From IMG/VR virus record IMGVR_UViG_3300034788_000096, positions 1-25,892 of that record: a DNA stretch of 25,892 bases. One strand, 5' to 3'. Below the pieces are notes generated by a model. It was not told where the DNA came from, made no database searches, and was given only the letters and a program-made list of their open reading frames with translations. Position numbers and translations under genes: made by a program. Of the stretch, positions 17,101 to 25,653 are shown one piece after another. Origin of the DNA: a virus. Position 1 is the first letter of the stretch, and each line of letters begins with the position of its first letter.

Positions 17101-20100
17101 GGTTTTTCTTTTAAGTTGAATGTAAATGTGTTATCATCTTTGATTAGAATGTTGTGTTCGTTTTTAAGAATGATATCTCTAAATGTTATATTGTTTCTAC
17201 CAGTAACTTCAACGTCAGATGACCCAAATGTCTTTCTTGTATCAGATGGCACAACAGGAGTCAAATTATAGAAAGTTTTACTTGGCCAGAAAAGTTCAGT
17301 ATTGAGAGTTACAGTAGCATTAGCGTTGCCAGGGATGCCATCCCTAGTAATGTTAAATCCACCAGCGTTTGTACCTTGAACATCGAGTTTATTATTAAAA
17401 TTGACATCTTCAAAGAAGTCTAATCTCATATCAGTCAAACTTGGATCAGAAACATCAAATGTTATGATATTACCTGTTGTAAAACTCAAAGGTGGATTAA
17501 TTTTAGCGATGAAACTTAAATTGTTAGCAGTTGGAGTTGATACTGTAGAAATTGAGACTGGATTGGAGTCAAATACATCAGATTTGTATTTGCAAAGTTT
17601 TATAGAGTCTGGATCTTCTCTAAGAACAAAATATGTCTCATTGTTGATCAATCCATTGATTGTATTTCCATTATCATAGTAAACAACTTTATCACCGCTC
17701 TGTAAGTCTTGATCACCGATGTTTATCTGAGTTAGATCAGCAGAAAAACTTGTATATGTAAATCCAACTTTTTTTGTAGTGACTTTAGCAATCACTGGGT
17801 CATATCTGAAGACTGTTGACTCACTAGACTTAGGTAAAGCGTCAATTTTGATTACATCACCAGCAGTAAGTTGGTGAGCAGAAGAACAACCAACTTCACC
17901 AAAGAATCTCTCAACTTTGGATGTTACTTGAGGATATGCAGTTCTTAAAGAGTGTGCAAACCCAGCATTAGGTGAAACATAATAGAACCATACTGCATCA
18001 CCTATTGTAGAGAACGCTACAGTGCTTAATCCAATATAATCTTTATCAAAGTTGACTGCATAGACCTCTCCATCAGGAAGAACCTCAGTTCCAACTCCAG
18101 AAGTTGCACCAGCAGCTACTTTTGCCCAAACAAGAGATGTACCACCAATACCCATGTTATAAACGAGTTTTTGACCAGTAAAGAACTTGTGATCCTTAAC
18201 ATATATTCTTTGTTGTGGTACAAAACGATTTTCTACAGTCTGAATCGCTTGTGTTCCTAAACCAGTGCTAGTAATTGTATAATGTGTTCCTGTAGATCCA
18301 ACACCAACTGTTTCCTGTGGATTGAAGTAGGTCGTATAGTTCTCAAAGGTGAATTGAGAAATTGTTGACGCTCCAACAGGGAATAAGAACTTATCTGGTT
18401 TTAATATTACATTATCAATGCCTGGTTGATGAGTAATTGCAGCACCAACAAAATTTTCTCTCTGTACAAACAGTCTAGAGAAGTTAGTGTCAATACCAGT
18501 GACGATCATAGTCTCTGTACCAACACCAATATGATCACTTGGAGTAAAACCTCTAGTATCAGTCACAAAAATATGTGTATTGATTCCAGTATTTGTTATT
18601 TGGTCTACAAATGTAGAAAGACCAACTTTTCTATTGATAACTTGAACTTTTTGAGCACCATTGAACTCAGTAAACTGAGATGTGTCAATACCACTCAATA
18701 TAACTGTTTCACCATCAGCGATACCATGTGGTACTGTAGTAACACCAACAATATTTCTCTTTTCAAGTCTAAGTGTAGTTCCAGTGTATGTGTTGATGCC
18801 TATTTCAACAGAACTTACTTGTTTACCTAAAAGTTCACTTACGACTATGTTAGCACCAGCACCATTAGTTCCTTTATTGTCTAATTCGAGTGGATCGTCA
18901 ATTTTATAACCATCTCCTCTGGAGAAAATAGTAATAGATGATATTCCAGCGCTCTTTGTTTTTATAACTTCAAATTCTTGTTTCAATACATCTTTTACAT
19001 CATCAATTAACTCATAATCAGAGTTACCATATGAGAGATAGTATGGAGATATATTTCTTACTAGATCTCTACTCGCTATATCAATATCTTGGTTAAAGAA
19101 GGTGACAAAGTTCTCTTCTATAGGAGTATCTTTAAACTGTCCACCAATCATGTATGGGAACTTGGGTTTAGCAACACCACTAGAGTCAACATCAACACTG
19201 TAGAAGTAAGCGTAAGTTCCATCTGGATATTGTGGAGTCACACAATACCTACCACCGTGTATGTCTAGGTCGCCAGAGTTGTCAAAAATGTAATCATTAA
19301 CAAAGTATCCAAAAGCAAAGCCAGGAGGTCTTAGACCCGCTTTAACACTTGTATCAAGAATGTAACCACTATTCAATCTTCTGATAGCACCACCAACTGC
19401 GTTCTGATATCCATATGGGCCATAAATTGGATTACCATCATACGCATAACCCAAAATAGGTGAGTGGAAAGCGTTAGGTGTTTCTAAGTTACCAGAGTCA
19501 ATATTATCTCCTAATTGATATCTCAATTTTTGTGGAGGATACATTCCAATAGTCTGTAATTGGAACTCTGGGTTTGTACTTGGTTTTGTTAATATAGAAT
19601 CTTCAACGTTGATGATATTTTGATTCTTTTGAACTTGATTAATTTTCCATTCACGAACATTACCAATAAACTTAGCACTCTTACCTCTGTTCTGTAAGAA
19701 CATGGTAGTATCACTTACGCCATAACCAATACCACCGTCTAATATCTGAACACCAGTGATTCTATCATCTGTAATGATAGGACGTACATCTCCAAAGCTA
19801 CCTGTAGGAGATGAAATGATAATATCAGAGTCTGCACGGTATCCTCTACCATTTGCGAGTATCTGAACACCAATAATAGATCCACCAATGATAATTGGTT
19901 TAAGAAGGGCATTAGATGTGACTGTAGCGATACCAACATCAGGTCTTCTATGGAAGTCCATAATATTAGTACAACCATAACCAATACCACCCTGTTCCAA
20001 ATAAACATTATCAATAGAACCAAGAACTATTGGATCTATCTCTGGTACTATCAACGTGGTAGCAGCGATACCTGATAATGACTCAATCTTTACTGATATG

Positions 20101-23100
20101 GGTGGGTACTTTATAGTATGTTTACCACTACCCAATCCACGAATTACAACGGTTTTATTTTTGTCATAATTCGTAAAATTTCTTTGTGAGGAAACCCCAA
20201 CATCGCAAAGTTTGAATTTATTAGGATCTATAACTTTGACAGCATACTGTGTTGAAGTAGAAAGACCATTAGCGATAGTTCCATCGGTAGAATACTCAAC
20301 GATCTCTCCGTTTTTGAAGTGATGATCGTATGCCAGTATATAATCGTCAGATGTACTAATACCAGATTGAATGTCTCCGTTAACAGGTCTTGCTGGAACG
20401 ATTACCTTTCTATTTGAATATCCAGACCCAGTATTTTTTACATAGATCTTGGTTATTGTGTTTTTTGACTTGACTGTGGTAAGTCTATGAAAACCAAAAC
20501 TTACATTTCCAATATTAACAGTGTTGATTCCAGCTTTAGCATCTTCTGGAGTATTATGTAACTTAATTCTCTTCTCAGTTACTGGAGCGACATAGTAAGT
20601 AGATCCACTAACGACGTTTACAATCGGTGTATTACCTCTTGCATCGTAAATAACACCTTCACCAATTTCAAAATTGTGTCTATTTTCAAATGAAATACTT
20701 TCATCAGTTGTGTTGACCGATGATCCATCTGCTTTAAAGTTAGCAACAATTCTACCTCTTACGAGATTAGATTCAAGAACAGCACCACTACCATTACCAC
20801 CTTCTACGGTAATCTTTGGTTTCTCTTGATATCCGATGCCAGGAGATACAAGTTTTACTTCTTTGAAAGATCCAACAACGTTAGCATGACCTATAGCGTC
20901 AAAACCTTGTTGATCTTTAATGATAAGTGGAGGGCCTGTGATTACATCATAACCTGAGCCTGGATTTGTAACAGTAATACTTGTAAGATTACCATGAAAT
21001 ATCTGTTCATCAAAAACAGTAGGAGGGAATAGTTCAACACCATTCGCCATCAATCCTACAGGTCTGTTATTAACATCTCTCTTATTAGGATCATCAAATA
21101 ATTCTCTTTCTTTTACAAGAGGATATTTTCTAAGTATTTTCTGGTTTTTAAGTGTTTTGTTTTCCCAACCAGATTTGTAGATATATTGGCCAGGAGTTCC
21201 TGTTCTGACAGCGATATACTTCTTAGCAAATACGTCAGAACCACTATATGAAATATAAAAATCAGTCTGGTTGATTGCAGTTACAAAATAGATACCAGTA
21301 TTGATTCCACTGTTAGTTGTATTGTCCCAATAAATTCTATCGCCAGTTACATAATTGTGTGCTAGTAGACTAGTCCCTGCGGCAGGGTCAAAGGCGGGGT
21401 CATATGATTGAATGGTATAAGTAAACCCACCACCAAGTAAAGGCGTGCCAAATCCGTCTACAACCTCAATTGAACTAGTTTTTACCCATACCTTATTATC
21501 GGTTGCAAAGATTGGGTAGTTTGGTAAACCAGAAGAAGCGACATAATAGAACTTTTCTTGTTTGTCAAGGTAACTATTCTGAATACCAACAGGGAAGTTA
21601 TCAACACCAGCAAAATAATTGTTATTATGTGACGCTTTTGTAACTGTCTTAGTAATTATTGTTGGATTAGTTGGAATAGCACCGTTGACTTGTACAACAA
21701 TCGTATTTGCATAAACTTGTGCTACGTTTGTAGAATCGTACTCGATTAATTTGACTCTAATATCCTGTTCTTCGCCAAGATCGTTTTTAATCTTTAATAT
21801 TTCATCAACATAAAAAACACAAGAGTCAAATATTGAAATTCTGAAAGTATTGACGTTTACTTGGTTAATATCTGAGATTGTATGACTAGATGGTACGTTG
21901 TAAATCCAATTATTGAATTGAGCGTTGTCAGATAAGTCTCTACCAAAAGAAAGTAACTTTAAACTATCACCAACTTGCATATTAGTTGATTGAGAAGTAT
22001 CTACTTCATCAATAACGTTTACAAGTCTGAATTGCAGTAATGATGTTTGTCCAAATCCAGCATAAGCATATGCAAGTTTGTTTTCTAGAATATCTGCACC
22101 AAAAACCAGAGATGTTGAAATACCAGTAACACCTAAAAACTGGTTTATGGTCTTATCAGTGTATCTTAGGTTCAAGAAGTTAGCGCCTTCTCTTGGTTTG
22201 ACTAATAGAGTACCACTTTGTCCAAATCCGACTGTAGAGTCAACTACAAGTGTCTCAGAGTCCGCTGGAGTAATCTCTAATGCCTTTGTTTTACCAGGCA
22301 CAGTGAAATTACCATCAAATGATGTAGAGTCAAGAGATATCTCATAAAAATCAACTTGGTTGATTGGTCTATACTCTACATTGTAGATTGAAGCACTTAC
22401 AGTTCCAATACCAGCTACATCTTGATACAGGAAGTTACCGATTGTCTGTAATGGTTGTCCACCAAATAGGTTTTCTACAAGAACGTGTTTAGTTTTGAAA
22501 TATACGTTTGCAGAAGCGGTAAGAGTTTTTTCAATCGGTTTGATTAACTCAATTTCTTCACCATATAGTAATTTGAAAAGAATCTGATACGATGCATCAG
22601 TTCCTTTTGACATATAGAAGTCTTTCGCCCTTGTAAGAATATTAGTTACTGATGTGCCAGGCTGAAAAGTTCTATTTTCAAAGCCAGGTAAAAATTCTGT
22701 CTTGAACTTTGTAAAAAATGTCTGTAAGAAGAGGTTACTTAGGTTTATTACCGTTGAACCAGCTACATGAACCGCAGCATTGGTTTCAGCAAAGTTTGCA
22801 AACTCAGCAGCGTCCTCTTTTGATATTTGATCAATGCCACTGAATCCTCTGGCGCAGCCAAGAAACTGAGTATCGGTTTTAGATGTATATGTTATAACTT
22901 CATTGTCGATCTTCAACAAACCATAGGTATCAGGCCAACCAGTCGTAGATGTAACGGTTAAAGTCCTGTCACCAGCAAAACAAGCATTAGTAAGTTCAGT
23001 AGAAACAGTAAGAGTTTCTTGGTTGAACGCACCAATCTTTCTATACTCAGCCAAATTGTTGGCCAAGTCAGACATACCAGACTGGTGTTCTTGTGATTCG

Positions 23101-23207
23101 TAATATTGTATTAAGAAATCTTTGAATAGAGGTGATTCTTGAGTTAAGTACTCAGGAATCTGCGATTCTATTAAATGAGATATCTTTACTCTTTTAATAT
23201 CCGTCAT
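14190..23207 (-). CDS. gp7: Giant baseplate wedge protein, gp7-like (3005 residues)
   Basis: ATG at 23207 directly follows the gp6 stop (TAAATG). T4 gp7 (about 1032 residues) initiates wedge assembly. Two of its C-terminal segments are recognisable here: KGTDASYQILFKLLYGEE (201-218; T4 KGIEASYKFLFKVLYNEE) and IKSNLPYNTW ... IVHPSGF (2439-2461; T4 IKSNLPSSRW ... FVHPVGF). Residues 25-60 (SPLFKDFLIQYYESQ) fit the T4 segment ahead of the first block. In T4 the two blocks are roughly 100 residues apart; here they are about 2220 apart. The insert holds many GGxGY modules, HNFxxGExVxY-type modules and a YHYH-like domain (1248-1360). Residues 85-125 carry a GLLKIDNEVITYT module. About 540 residues follow the second block, with two GGxGY/AGTYxGG repeats and an IDNIIQTP segment. 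The N-terminal half of T4 gp7 is not recognised. The gene order 25-6-7 supports the call. Confidence 0.78.
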   Translation of the reverse strand: MTDIKRVKISHLIESQIPEYLTQESPLFKDFLIQYYESQEHQSGMSDLANNLAEYRKIGAFNQETLTVSTELTNACFAGDRTLTVTSTTGWPDTYGLLKIDNEVITYTSKTDTQFLGCARGFSGIDQISKEDAAEFANFAETNAAVHVAGSTVINLSNLFLQTFFTKFKTEFLPGFENRTFQPGTSVTNILTRAKDFYMSKGTDASYQILFKLLYGEEIELIKPIEKTLTASANVYFKTKHVLVENLFGGQPLQTIGNFLYQDVAGIGTVSASIYNVEYRPINQVDFYEISLDSTSFDGNFTVPGKTKALEITPADSETLVVDSTVGFGQSGTLLVKPREGANFLNLRYTDKTINQFLGVTGISTSLVFGADILENKLAYAYAGFGQTSLLQFRLVNVIDEVDTSQSTNMQVGDSLKLLSFGRDLSDNAQFNNWIYNVPSSHTISDINQVNVNTFRISIFDSCVFYVDEILKIKNDLGEEQDIRVKLIEYDSTNVAQVYANTIVVQVNGAIPTNPTIITKTVTKASHNNNYFAGVDNFPVGIQNSYLDKQEKFYYVASSGLPNYPIFATDNKVWVKTSSIEVVDGFGTPLLGGGFTYTIQSYDPAFDPAAGTSLLAHNYVTGDRIYWDNTTNSGINTGIYFVTAINQTDFYISYSGSDVFAKKYIAVRTGTPGQYIYKSGWENKTLKNQKILRKYPLVKERELFDDPNKRDVNNRPVGLMANGVELFPPTVFDEQIFHGNLTSITVTNPGSGYDVITGPPLIIKDQQGFDAIGHANVVGSFKEVKLVSPGIGYQEKPKITVEGGNGSGAVLESNLVRGRIVANFKADGSSVNTTDESISFENRHNFEIGEGVIYDARGNTPIVNVVSGSTYYVAPVTEKRIKLHNTPEDAKAGINTVNIGNVSFGFHRLTTVKSKNTITKIYVKNTGSGYSNRKVIVPARPVNGDIQSGISTSDDYILAYDHHFKNGEIVEYSTDGTIANGLSTSTQYAVKVIDPNKFKLCDVGVSSQRNFTNYDKNKTVVIRGLGSGKHTIKYPPISVKIESLSGIAATTLIVPEIDPIVLGSIDNVYLEQGGIGYGCTNIMDFHRRPDVGIATVTSNALLKPIIIGGSIIGVQILANGRGYRADSDIIISSPTGSFGDVRPIITDDRITGVQILDGGIGYGVSDTTMFLQNRGKSAKFIGNVREWKINQVQKNQNIINVEDSILTKPSTNPEFQLQTIGMYPPQKLRYQLGDNIDSGNLETPNAFHSPILGYAYDGNPIYGPYGYQNAVGGAIRRLNSGYILDTSVKAGLRPPGFAFGYFVNDYIFDNSGDLDIHGGRYCVTPQYPDGTYAYFYSVDVDSSGVAKPKFPYMIGGQFKDTPIEENFVTFFNQDIDIASRDLVRNISPYYLSYGNSDYELIDDVKDVLKQEFEVIKTKSAGISSITIFSRGDGYKIDDPLELDNKGTNGAGANIVVSELLGKQVSSVEIGINTYTGTTLRLEKRNIVGVTTVPHGIADGETVILSGIDTSQFTEFNGAQKVQVINRKVGLSTFVDQITNTGINTHIFVTDTRGFTPSDHIGVGTETMIVTGIDTNFSRLFVQRENFVGAAITHQPGIDNVILKPDKFLFPVGASTISQFTFENYTTYFNPQETVGVGSTGTHYTITSTGLGTQAIQTVENRFVPQQRIYVKDHKFFTGQKLVYNMGIGGTSLVWAKVAAGATSGVGTEVLPDGEVYAVNFDKDYIGLSTVAFSTIGDAVWFYYVSPNAGFAHSLRTAYPQVTSKVERFFGEVGCSSAHQLTAGDVIKIDALPKSSESTVFRYDPVIAKVTTKKVGFTYTSFSADLTQINIGDQDLQSGDKVVYYDNGNTINGLINNETYFVLREDPDSIKLCKYKSDVFDSNPVSISTVSTPTANNLSFIAKINPPLSFTTGNIITFDVSDPSLTDMRLDFFEDVNFNNKLDVQGTNAGGFNITRDGIPGNANATVTLNTELFWPSKTFYNLTPVVPSDTRKTFGSSDVEVTGRNNITFRDIILKNEHNILIKDDNTFTFNLKEKPLESQKFVSRIGVSTITYSTTSLSARGPIFKTKINFPGKGYTVLPKVIGFASTQGQDAIVKVSSPEIGQIDTIERIKDGFDYPTDPTLLPFLAVPAIVDISGIARIDEIQVIDGGRRYNQPPTLAVRGNSNVSIIAHVAGGAVDRVEVIQNAFEFKEPLSIITTNNSNGYDIDNITHSGTTVTAELLLDQQFNIPVKTGFASTETKLPFAIGDKVFVEGCRIKPASLESGESNFNSADYDFSFYTVTGVSTVNATVEFSMANAPGISTVTLGTYDDDFTLGSIVNFNDMAKFNMTIINDAKYLSGEKVTSTKFEGFVAENGWNVNISQLRLRDTIGTLLPGDTLFGQVSELKGNVRDVNRFSVPTTLGVTRDKVSKNDLNFGILNDFSQRLSDNFYFQKFSYSIKSNLPYNTWKESVKSIVHPSGFLEFSDLVIESNPKNDADTLDLVSVGIAKSNNMKVKSVDTTVDLILNIDNEMYMGKRDNFAIVTEDDALDDGSVQRIFFPEGRPIKSFIMNKTNKVLNLDDISSGFTGEHDRTGTLVGSKQFQLTTGGNPAFKKSYNAGSSTDVNLDLNIISIQNHDFQTGQVVNLDTQGGSKIGIAITSYTTGTKDIVMAAVTSGVGGSSLFENGYNVQIPGPVTGTAVTQNPPGPVFTLYGFGNPNGGIPGFTTTGSGAVFQVKFDFSQITGQCISTAVVLISGGEGYIVGDTVGIAGTYLGGASPANDLLFPVTKTTGSRVGIQTTYTNVPSTTNGSGSGAIFNITRDSNLDISAVGVVTGGTGYASTNVITIAGTYIGGATPTNNIELTPVECGTNIMPNELFVQKVDDVNFRVAGLSTSLPFEFTGLGTGTHLLKVQDPNKQALILIDNIIQTPITNKLLNVEISDAIGGTGENITVAAGISSLSKGDIIKVDDEFMKVQQIGEATFAQAKQAVANKVVDNNFYYDTKRLNSNVLNVDTTTATMDDNPPY
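14690..15040 (-). repeat. Two-copy GGxGY/AGTYxGG module near the gp7-like C-terminus
   Basis: Two in-frame copies are spaced about 77 residues apart. One reads GGEGYIVGDTVGIAGTYLGG then ASPAND; the other reads GGTGYASTNVITIAGTYIGG then ATPTNN. The underlying DNA is also similar, which suggests duplication. The C-terminus of the 340-residue neighbour has a weaker relative (GVGYTYGD, then VGGNPPPSTANDD). Confidence 0.7.
19128..19466 (-). other. YHYH-like domain inside the gp7-like protein
   Basis: Residues 1248-1360 contain HSPILGYAYDGNPIYGPYGY, then DLDIHGGRYCVTPQYPDGTY with AYFYSVD, then KFPYMIGG. This order (GYAYDGxPIYGPYG, LDxxxGRxxVTPxYPxGTYxY, FPYxIG) is what I know as the YHYH domain of bacterial and cyanobacterial proteins, usually of unknown function. 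The name-giving Y-H-Y-H is here Y-A-Y-F. I did not run a profile search. Confidence 0.65.
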
Positions 23208-25082
23208 TTATCTGGTATAGATTGTTTCGCTAGCGTAACTAGAAGTTGTGACGTATGCTGTAGCAGATGTGTTCTCACCAGAAGATACAACGTCTGGTAA
23301 TGCCTTTACTGTACTGTCTGGAACACTTAATTGTAAGTATAAGTCTTTCAAGGCAATAACATCATTGGAATCAGGTATTGCTTCCACTTCAATGACTCCG
23401 CTTGTTAACGAAGTACCTGTTATATTTACCACATCTAAATTAATCTCTCCGTGAACATAATCTACAGTCCCAGCATCATTCTTAACGACTAATGGAAGGT
23501 TATTTACAAGTTTGAAAAATACTAATTTTCCAACAGTAGTCCCAGCGGTAGGTATGTCACCCAAATATAAAGTTCCATCAATACCACTGACTGAGAATCC
23601 TGTGGATCGTACGCCATATCCATTTGGTTGGTCATAAAAAGCATTTCCGTAACAAAGTTCATAAGTTGCGAAAGTATTGATCTCAGGTATGATATCTCTT
23701 CTCATCTTGACTCTTGTAATGTTAGATGTAACACCTCTTGCAGAGTCATCAATCAGTCCAACGACTTTACTATACTTAAATCTACCACCAAAAGCATTAA
23801 TGTCTGATGAATTGGAATAAGTTGTTAGAGTCTTGGTTACGGCAGTGATAAGTTCAGCTGCATCACTTGTAGCGTTAGTGTTATAGTAAACAGAAGTGTC
23901 AACTTCGACATAAAGATATTTTAAATCAATAATTTCTGGTTTGATACCAGCAATACTGTATTGTTTTAGTTGTCTAGAGATATCGTCTTTTGTAATTTGT
24001 GATAAGAAAGAACCGTTCTTTGGTTTTATAGAAATGAACACCTTACCATACTCAGGCGGGTCTAATTCTTCTCCTCCGTAGGCGGTCACAGATTCAACGT
24101 TAGGGTAAACGAAGGGAATTATACCTGTGTAGTCATTCGCAGTCACGGCACGATACTGTGAACTGTAGATACGAGGTGCTAGGTATTTTATGCTCGATAC
24201 ATCTTCAATTCCGTCGCCATTTTCGGATTTTTGTTGAGTTGTTAAAACTGAAATTCCAGAAGTTATGGTTGTATCGGTATCATCTCTTAAAATACCAACA
24301 AATGAGAAATTTCTAGCGTTATTTCCTAATCTTCCGTTAGTTACAATGTAAGTAACAGTAACTATCGCTCCAGCAGGAGGTTTTTTACCAATAATTCCGT
24401 CTCCAAACAAGATTTCATACTGTTCATCTTCAATTTCTTGAATTAGGAACAATTTAGAGGTCGAATCAACTTGCAAAATGTTATTATAGAGCGAATATAT
24501 CTCATTTGTCGTAGATGAAACCGTAACACGGATAGAAGTTGTGTCAATATTCGGATTTGGAAGAATAAATCTTTGATTTGGTTGAGAATAATCGATCTGA
24601 AATGTTTTTTCAAGATATATTCCTTCGTAAATCTTTAAATTATCAAAAGTAGCGATATTATTTGCTCCACTTGTCGCCACAAAGTCGTCTGGAATAGAAA
24701 AAATGTAAGAACTTCCCTGTTGAGTACCTAATGCAACTTGTCCAGCCTTCAAAGTTACGATTTTTGTGTCATTTGTACCTAAGTCTACGCTAAAACTCAC
24801 CACAGCTTGTGAAGATCGTGCTGATCTGGGTACATAACCAATATTTCTTGCTAGTGATACCACGTTTTCACGCAATGTAGCACTGTCAAGGAAACATTCA
24901 TTGACTGCCATGTTAGTATTATAAGCAGTAATGTATGAGTTGTACGCTAAAAGGTCAATTAGAGTCGAAAAGTTAGATCCTTCAAAGTCGAAATCAGCGA
25001 AATCACTGTTTACACGAAGGTAATCTTTAATTTGTGACCTAAGAGATGCGAAATCTAGGTTTGTAAACTGGTTAAATGACAT
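23208..25082 (-). CDS. gp6: Baseplate wedge subunit gp6
   Basis: 624 residues, close to T4 gp6 (about 660). N-terminal FDFEGSNFSTLIDLLAYN (31-48), then NECFLDSATLRENVVSLARN (61-80) and GYVPRSARSSQA match T4 gp6 (YDFEGSRLNVLCDLLAYN ... ESFMRTANLRSSVVQAA ... GYLPTSKSAAQ). Further on, YRAVTANDY and FISIKPKNGSF then the KDDISRQLKQYSIAGIKPEI helix (about 345-385) match T4 CVTATDY and FIAAKPKSG. gp6 dimers join the six wedges into a ring around the hub and interact with gp25, gp53 and gp7. The ATG at 25082 overlaps the gp25 stop by one base (TAATG), with AGGA 4 bases upstream. No enlargement is seen here, unlike the gp7- and gp8-like neighbours. Confidence 0.93.
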   Translation of the reverse strand: MSFNQFTNLDFASLRSQIKDYLRVNSDFADFDFEGSNFSTLIDLLAYNSYITAYNTNMAVNECFLDSATLRENVVSLARNIGYVPRSARSSQAVVSFSVDLGTNDTKIVTLKAGQVALGTQQGSSYIFSIPDDFVATSGANNIATFDNLKIYEGIYLEKTFQIDYSQPNQRFILPNPNIDTTSIRVTVSSTTNEIYSLYNNILQVDSTSKLFLIQEIEDEQYEILFGDGIIGKKPPAGAIVTVTYIVTNGRLGNNARNFSFVGILRDDTDTTITSGISVLTTQQKSENGDGIEDVSSIKYLAPRIYSSQYRAVTANDYTGIIPFVYPNVESVTAYGGEELDPPEYGKVFISIKPKNGSFLSQITKDDISRQLKQYSIAGIKPEIIDLKYLYVEVDTSVYYNTNATSDAAELITAVTKTLTTYSNSSDINAFGGRFKYSKVVGLIDDSARGVTSNITRVKMRRDIIPEINTFATYELCYGNAFYDQPNGYGVRSTGFSVSGIDGTLYLGDIPTAGTTVGKLVFFKLVNNLPLVVKNDAGTVDYVHGEINLDVVNITGTSLTSGVIEVEAIPDSNDVIALKDLYLQLSVPDSTVKALPDVVSSGENTSATAYVTTSSYASETIYTR

Positions 25083-25498
25083 TATATCCTAGTTGATTGA
25101 AGAATAAATTCTATATTTTGTCTGGGAATGGATAATCCAACGATGTCATAGCTAATAACTACCGTTAATTCATTAGTATCGAGTGGATATACCACTCTAA
25201 TATCAACACGTTTGATTCTAGGTTCAAAGTTTTCAAGTAAAAGTCGTATATCATCCTCTAAAACTTGAGCATTATCAGGATCTGCCTGTTCAAAGAGAGA
25301 ATCTTCGACAGCACTACCTAATAAGTTGTTATAAAAACGTTCACCTATCCTAGTTCTTACCAAATTTGTCACAGCTCGTTTGATCGCATCCTCATTTTCA
25401 AACACACCGATGTCATCCGTTACAGGATGTCGGGTAAATGTAAGACTTATATCCTTGAAAGGCGTACTTTGGAGGTTGCGTTGATCAACTTTAGCCAT
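25082..25498 (-). CDS. gp25: Baseplate wedge subunit gp25 (lysozyme-like fold)
   Basis: 138 residues against about 132 in T4 gp25. The conserved family feature is the EPR triplet: NFEPRIKRVDIRV (90-102) corresponds to T4 NYEPRIDKLAVNV. Ahead of it are IGERFYNNLLGSAVEDSLFE (51-70) and a helix ending IRLLLE. Family members have a lysozyme-like fold without needing catalysis; gp25 sits at the base of the wedge, near the tube/sheath start, with gp6 and gp53. The ATG at 25498 overlaps the stop of the 40-residue gene (TAATG), so translation is probably coupled. gp6 follows with the same one-base overlap. Confidence 0.93.
   Translation of the reverse strand: MAKVDQRNLQSTPFKDISLTFTRHPVTDDIGVFENEDAIKRAVTNLVRTRIGERFYNNLLGSAVEDSLFEQADPDNAQVLEDDIRLLLENFEPRIKRVDIRVVYPLDTNELTVVISYDIVGLSIPRQNIEFILQSTRI
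25087..25090 (-). promoter_or_regulatory. Shine-Dalgarno AGGA for gp6
   Basis: The minus strand reads AGGATATAATG at the gp25/gp6 junction: AGGA, 4 spacer bases, ATG. It lies inside the last gp25 codons and fixes the gp6 start at 25082. Confidence 0.6.
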
Positions 25499-25620
25499 TA
25501 CTCATTCAAATTTTGTTTTCTTTTTTTGTCATTGGCGTCATCACCAACAACTTCACGCAAAAGATCGTCTGCTACGTCCTCTTCTGGTCGAGGATTAATG
25601 TATTTTTTATCGTCTGCCAT
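25498..25620 (-). CDS. Small charged protein of 40 residues, function unknown
   Basis: ATG at 25620, TAA at 25498-25500. The protein starts MADDKKYINPRPEEDVADDL and ends KKRKQNLNE. It is very hydrophilic, with an acidic first half and a basic lysine/arginine cluster near the end; there is no membrane segment or cysteine. The stop shares a base with the gp25 start (TAATG), which is typical of a true upstream operon member. A late promoter lies 22 bases before the ATG and no Shine-Dalgarno motif is visible. I do not recognise the family. Its place as the first gene of the 25-6-7 operon suggests a structural accessory or assembly factor, which is inference only. Confidence 0.72.
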   Translation of the reverse strand: MADDKKYINPRPEEDVADDLLREVVGDDANDKKRKQNLNE

Positions 25621-25642
25621 AACAAATATACTAATTCAAATC

Positions 25643-25650
25643 TATTTAGA
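25643..25650 (-). promoter_or_regulatory. Putative late promoter for the 40-residue/gp25/gp6/gp7 operon
   Basis: The minus strand reads TCTAAATA, a TAAATA-type late box. It starts 3 bases after the T-tract of the upstream terminator and ends 22 bases before the ATG at 25620. The terminator-promoter arrangement makes it the likely start of a long late transcript through gp25, gp6 and the gp7-like gene. Confidence 0.62.
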
Positions 25651-25653
25651 CAC

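Noticed and set aside
17390-17430. EF-hand-like calcium loop (DVNFNNKLD) in the gp7-like protein
   Set aside because: A single copy, without the usual DxDxDG pattern and flanking helices; chance in a Asn/Asp-rich structural protein is likely.
4118-23207. Giant frames as assembly artefacts (collapsed or chimeric repeats)
   Set aside because: Both frames of about 3000 codons are uninterrupted, the repeats are diverged rather than identical, and the junctions with neighbours carry normal stop, promoter and start signals. Long-read confirmation would still settle copy number.
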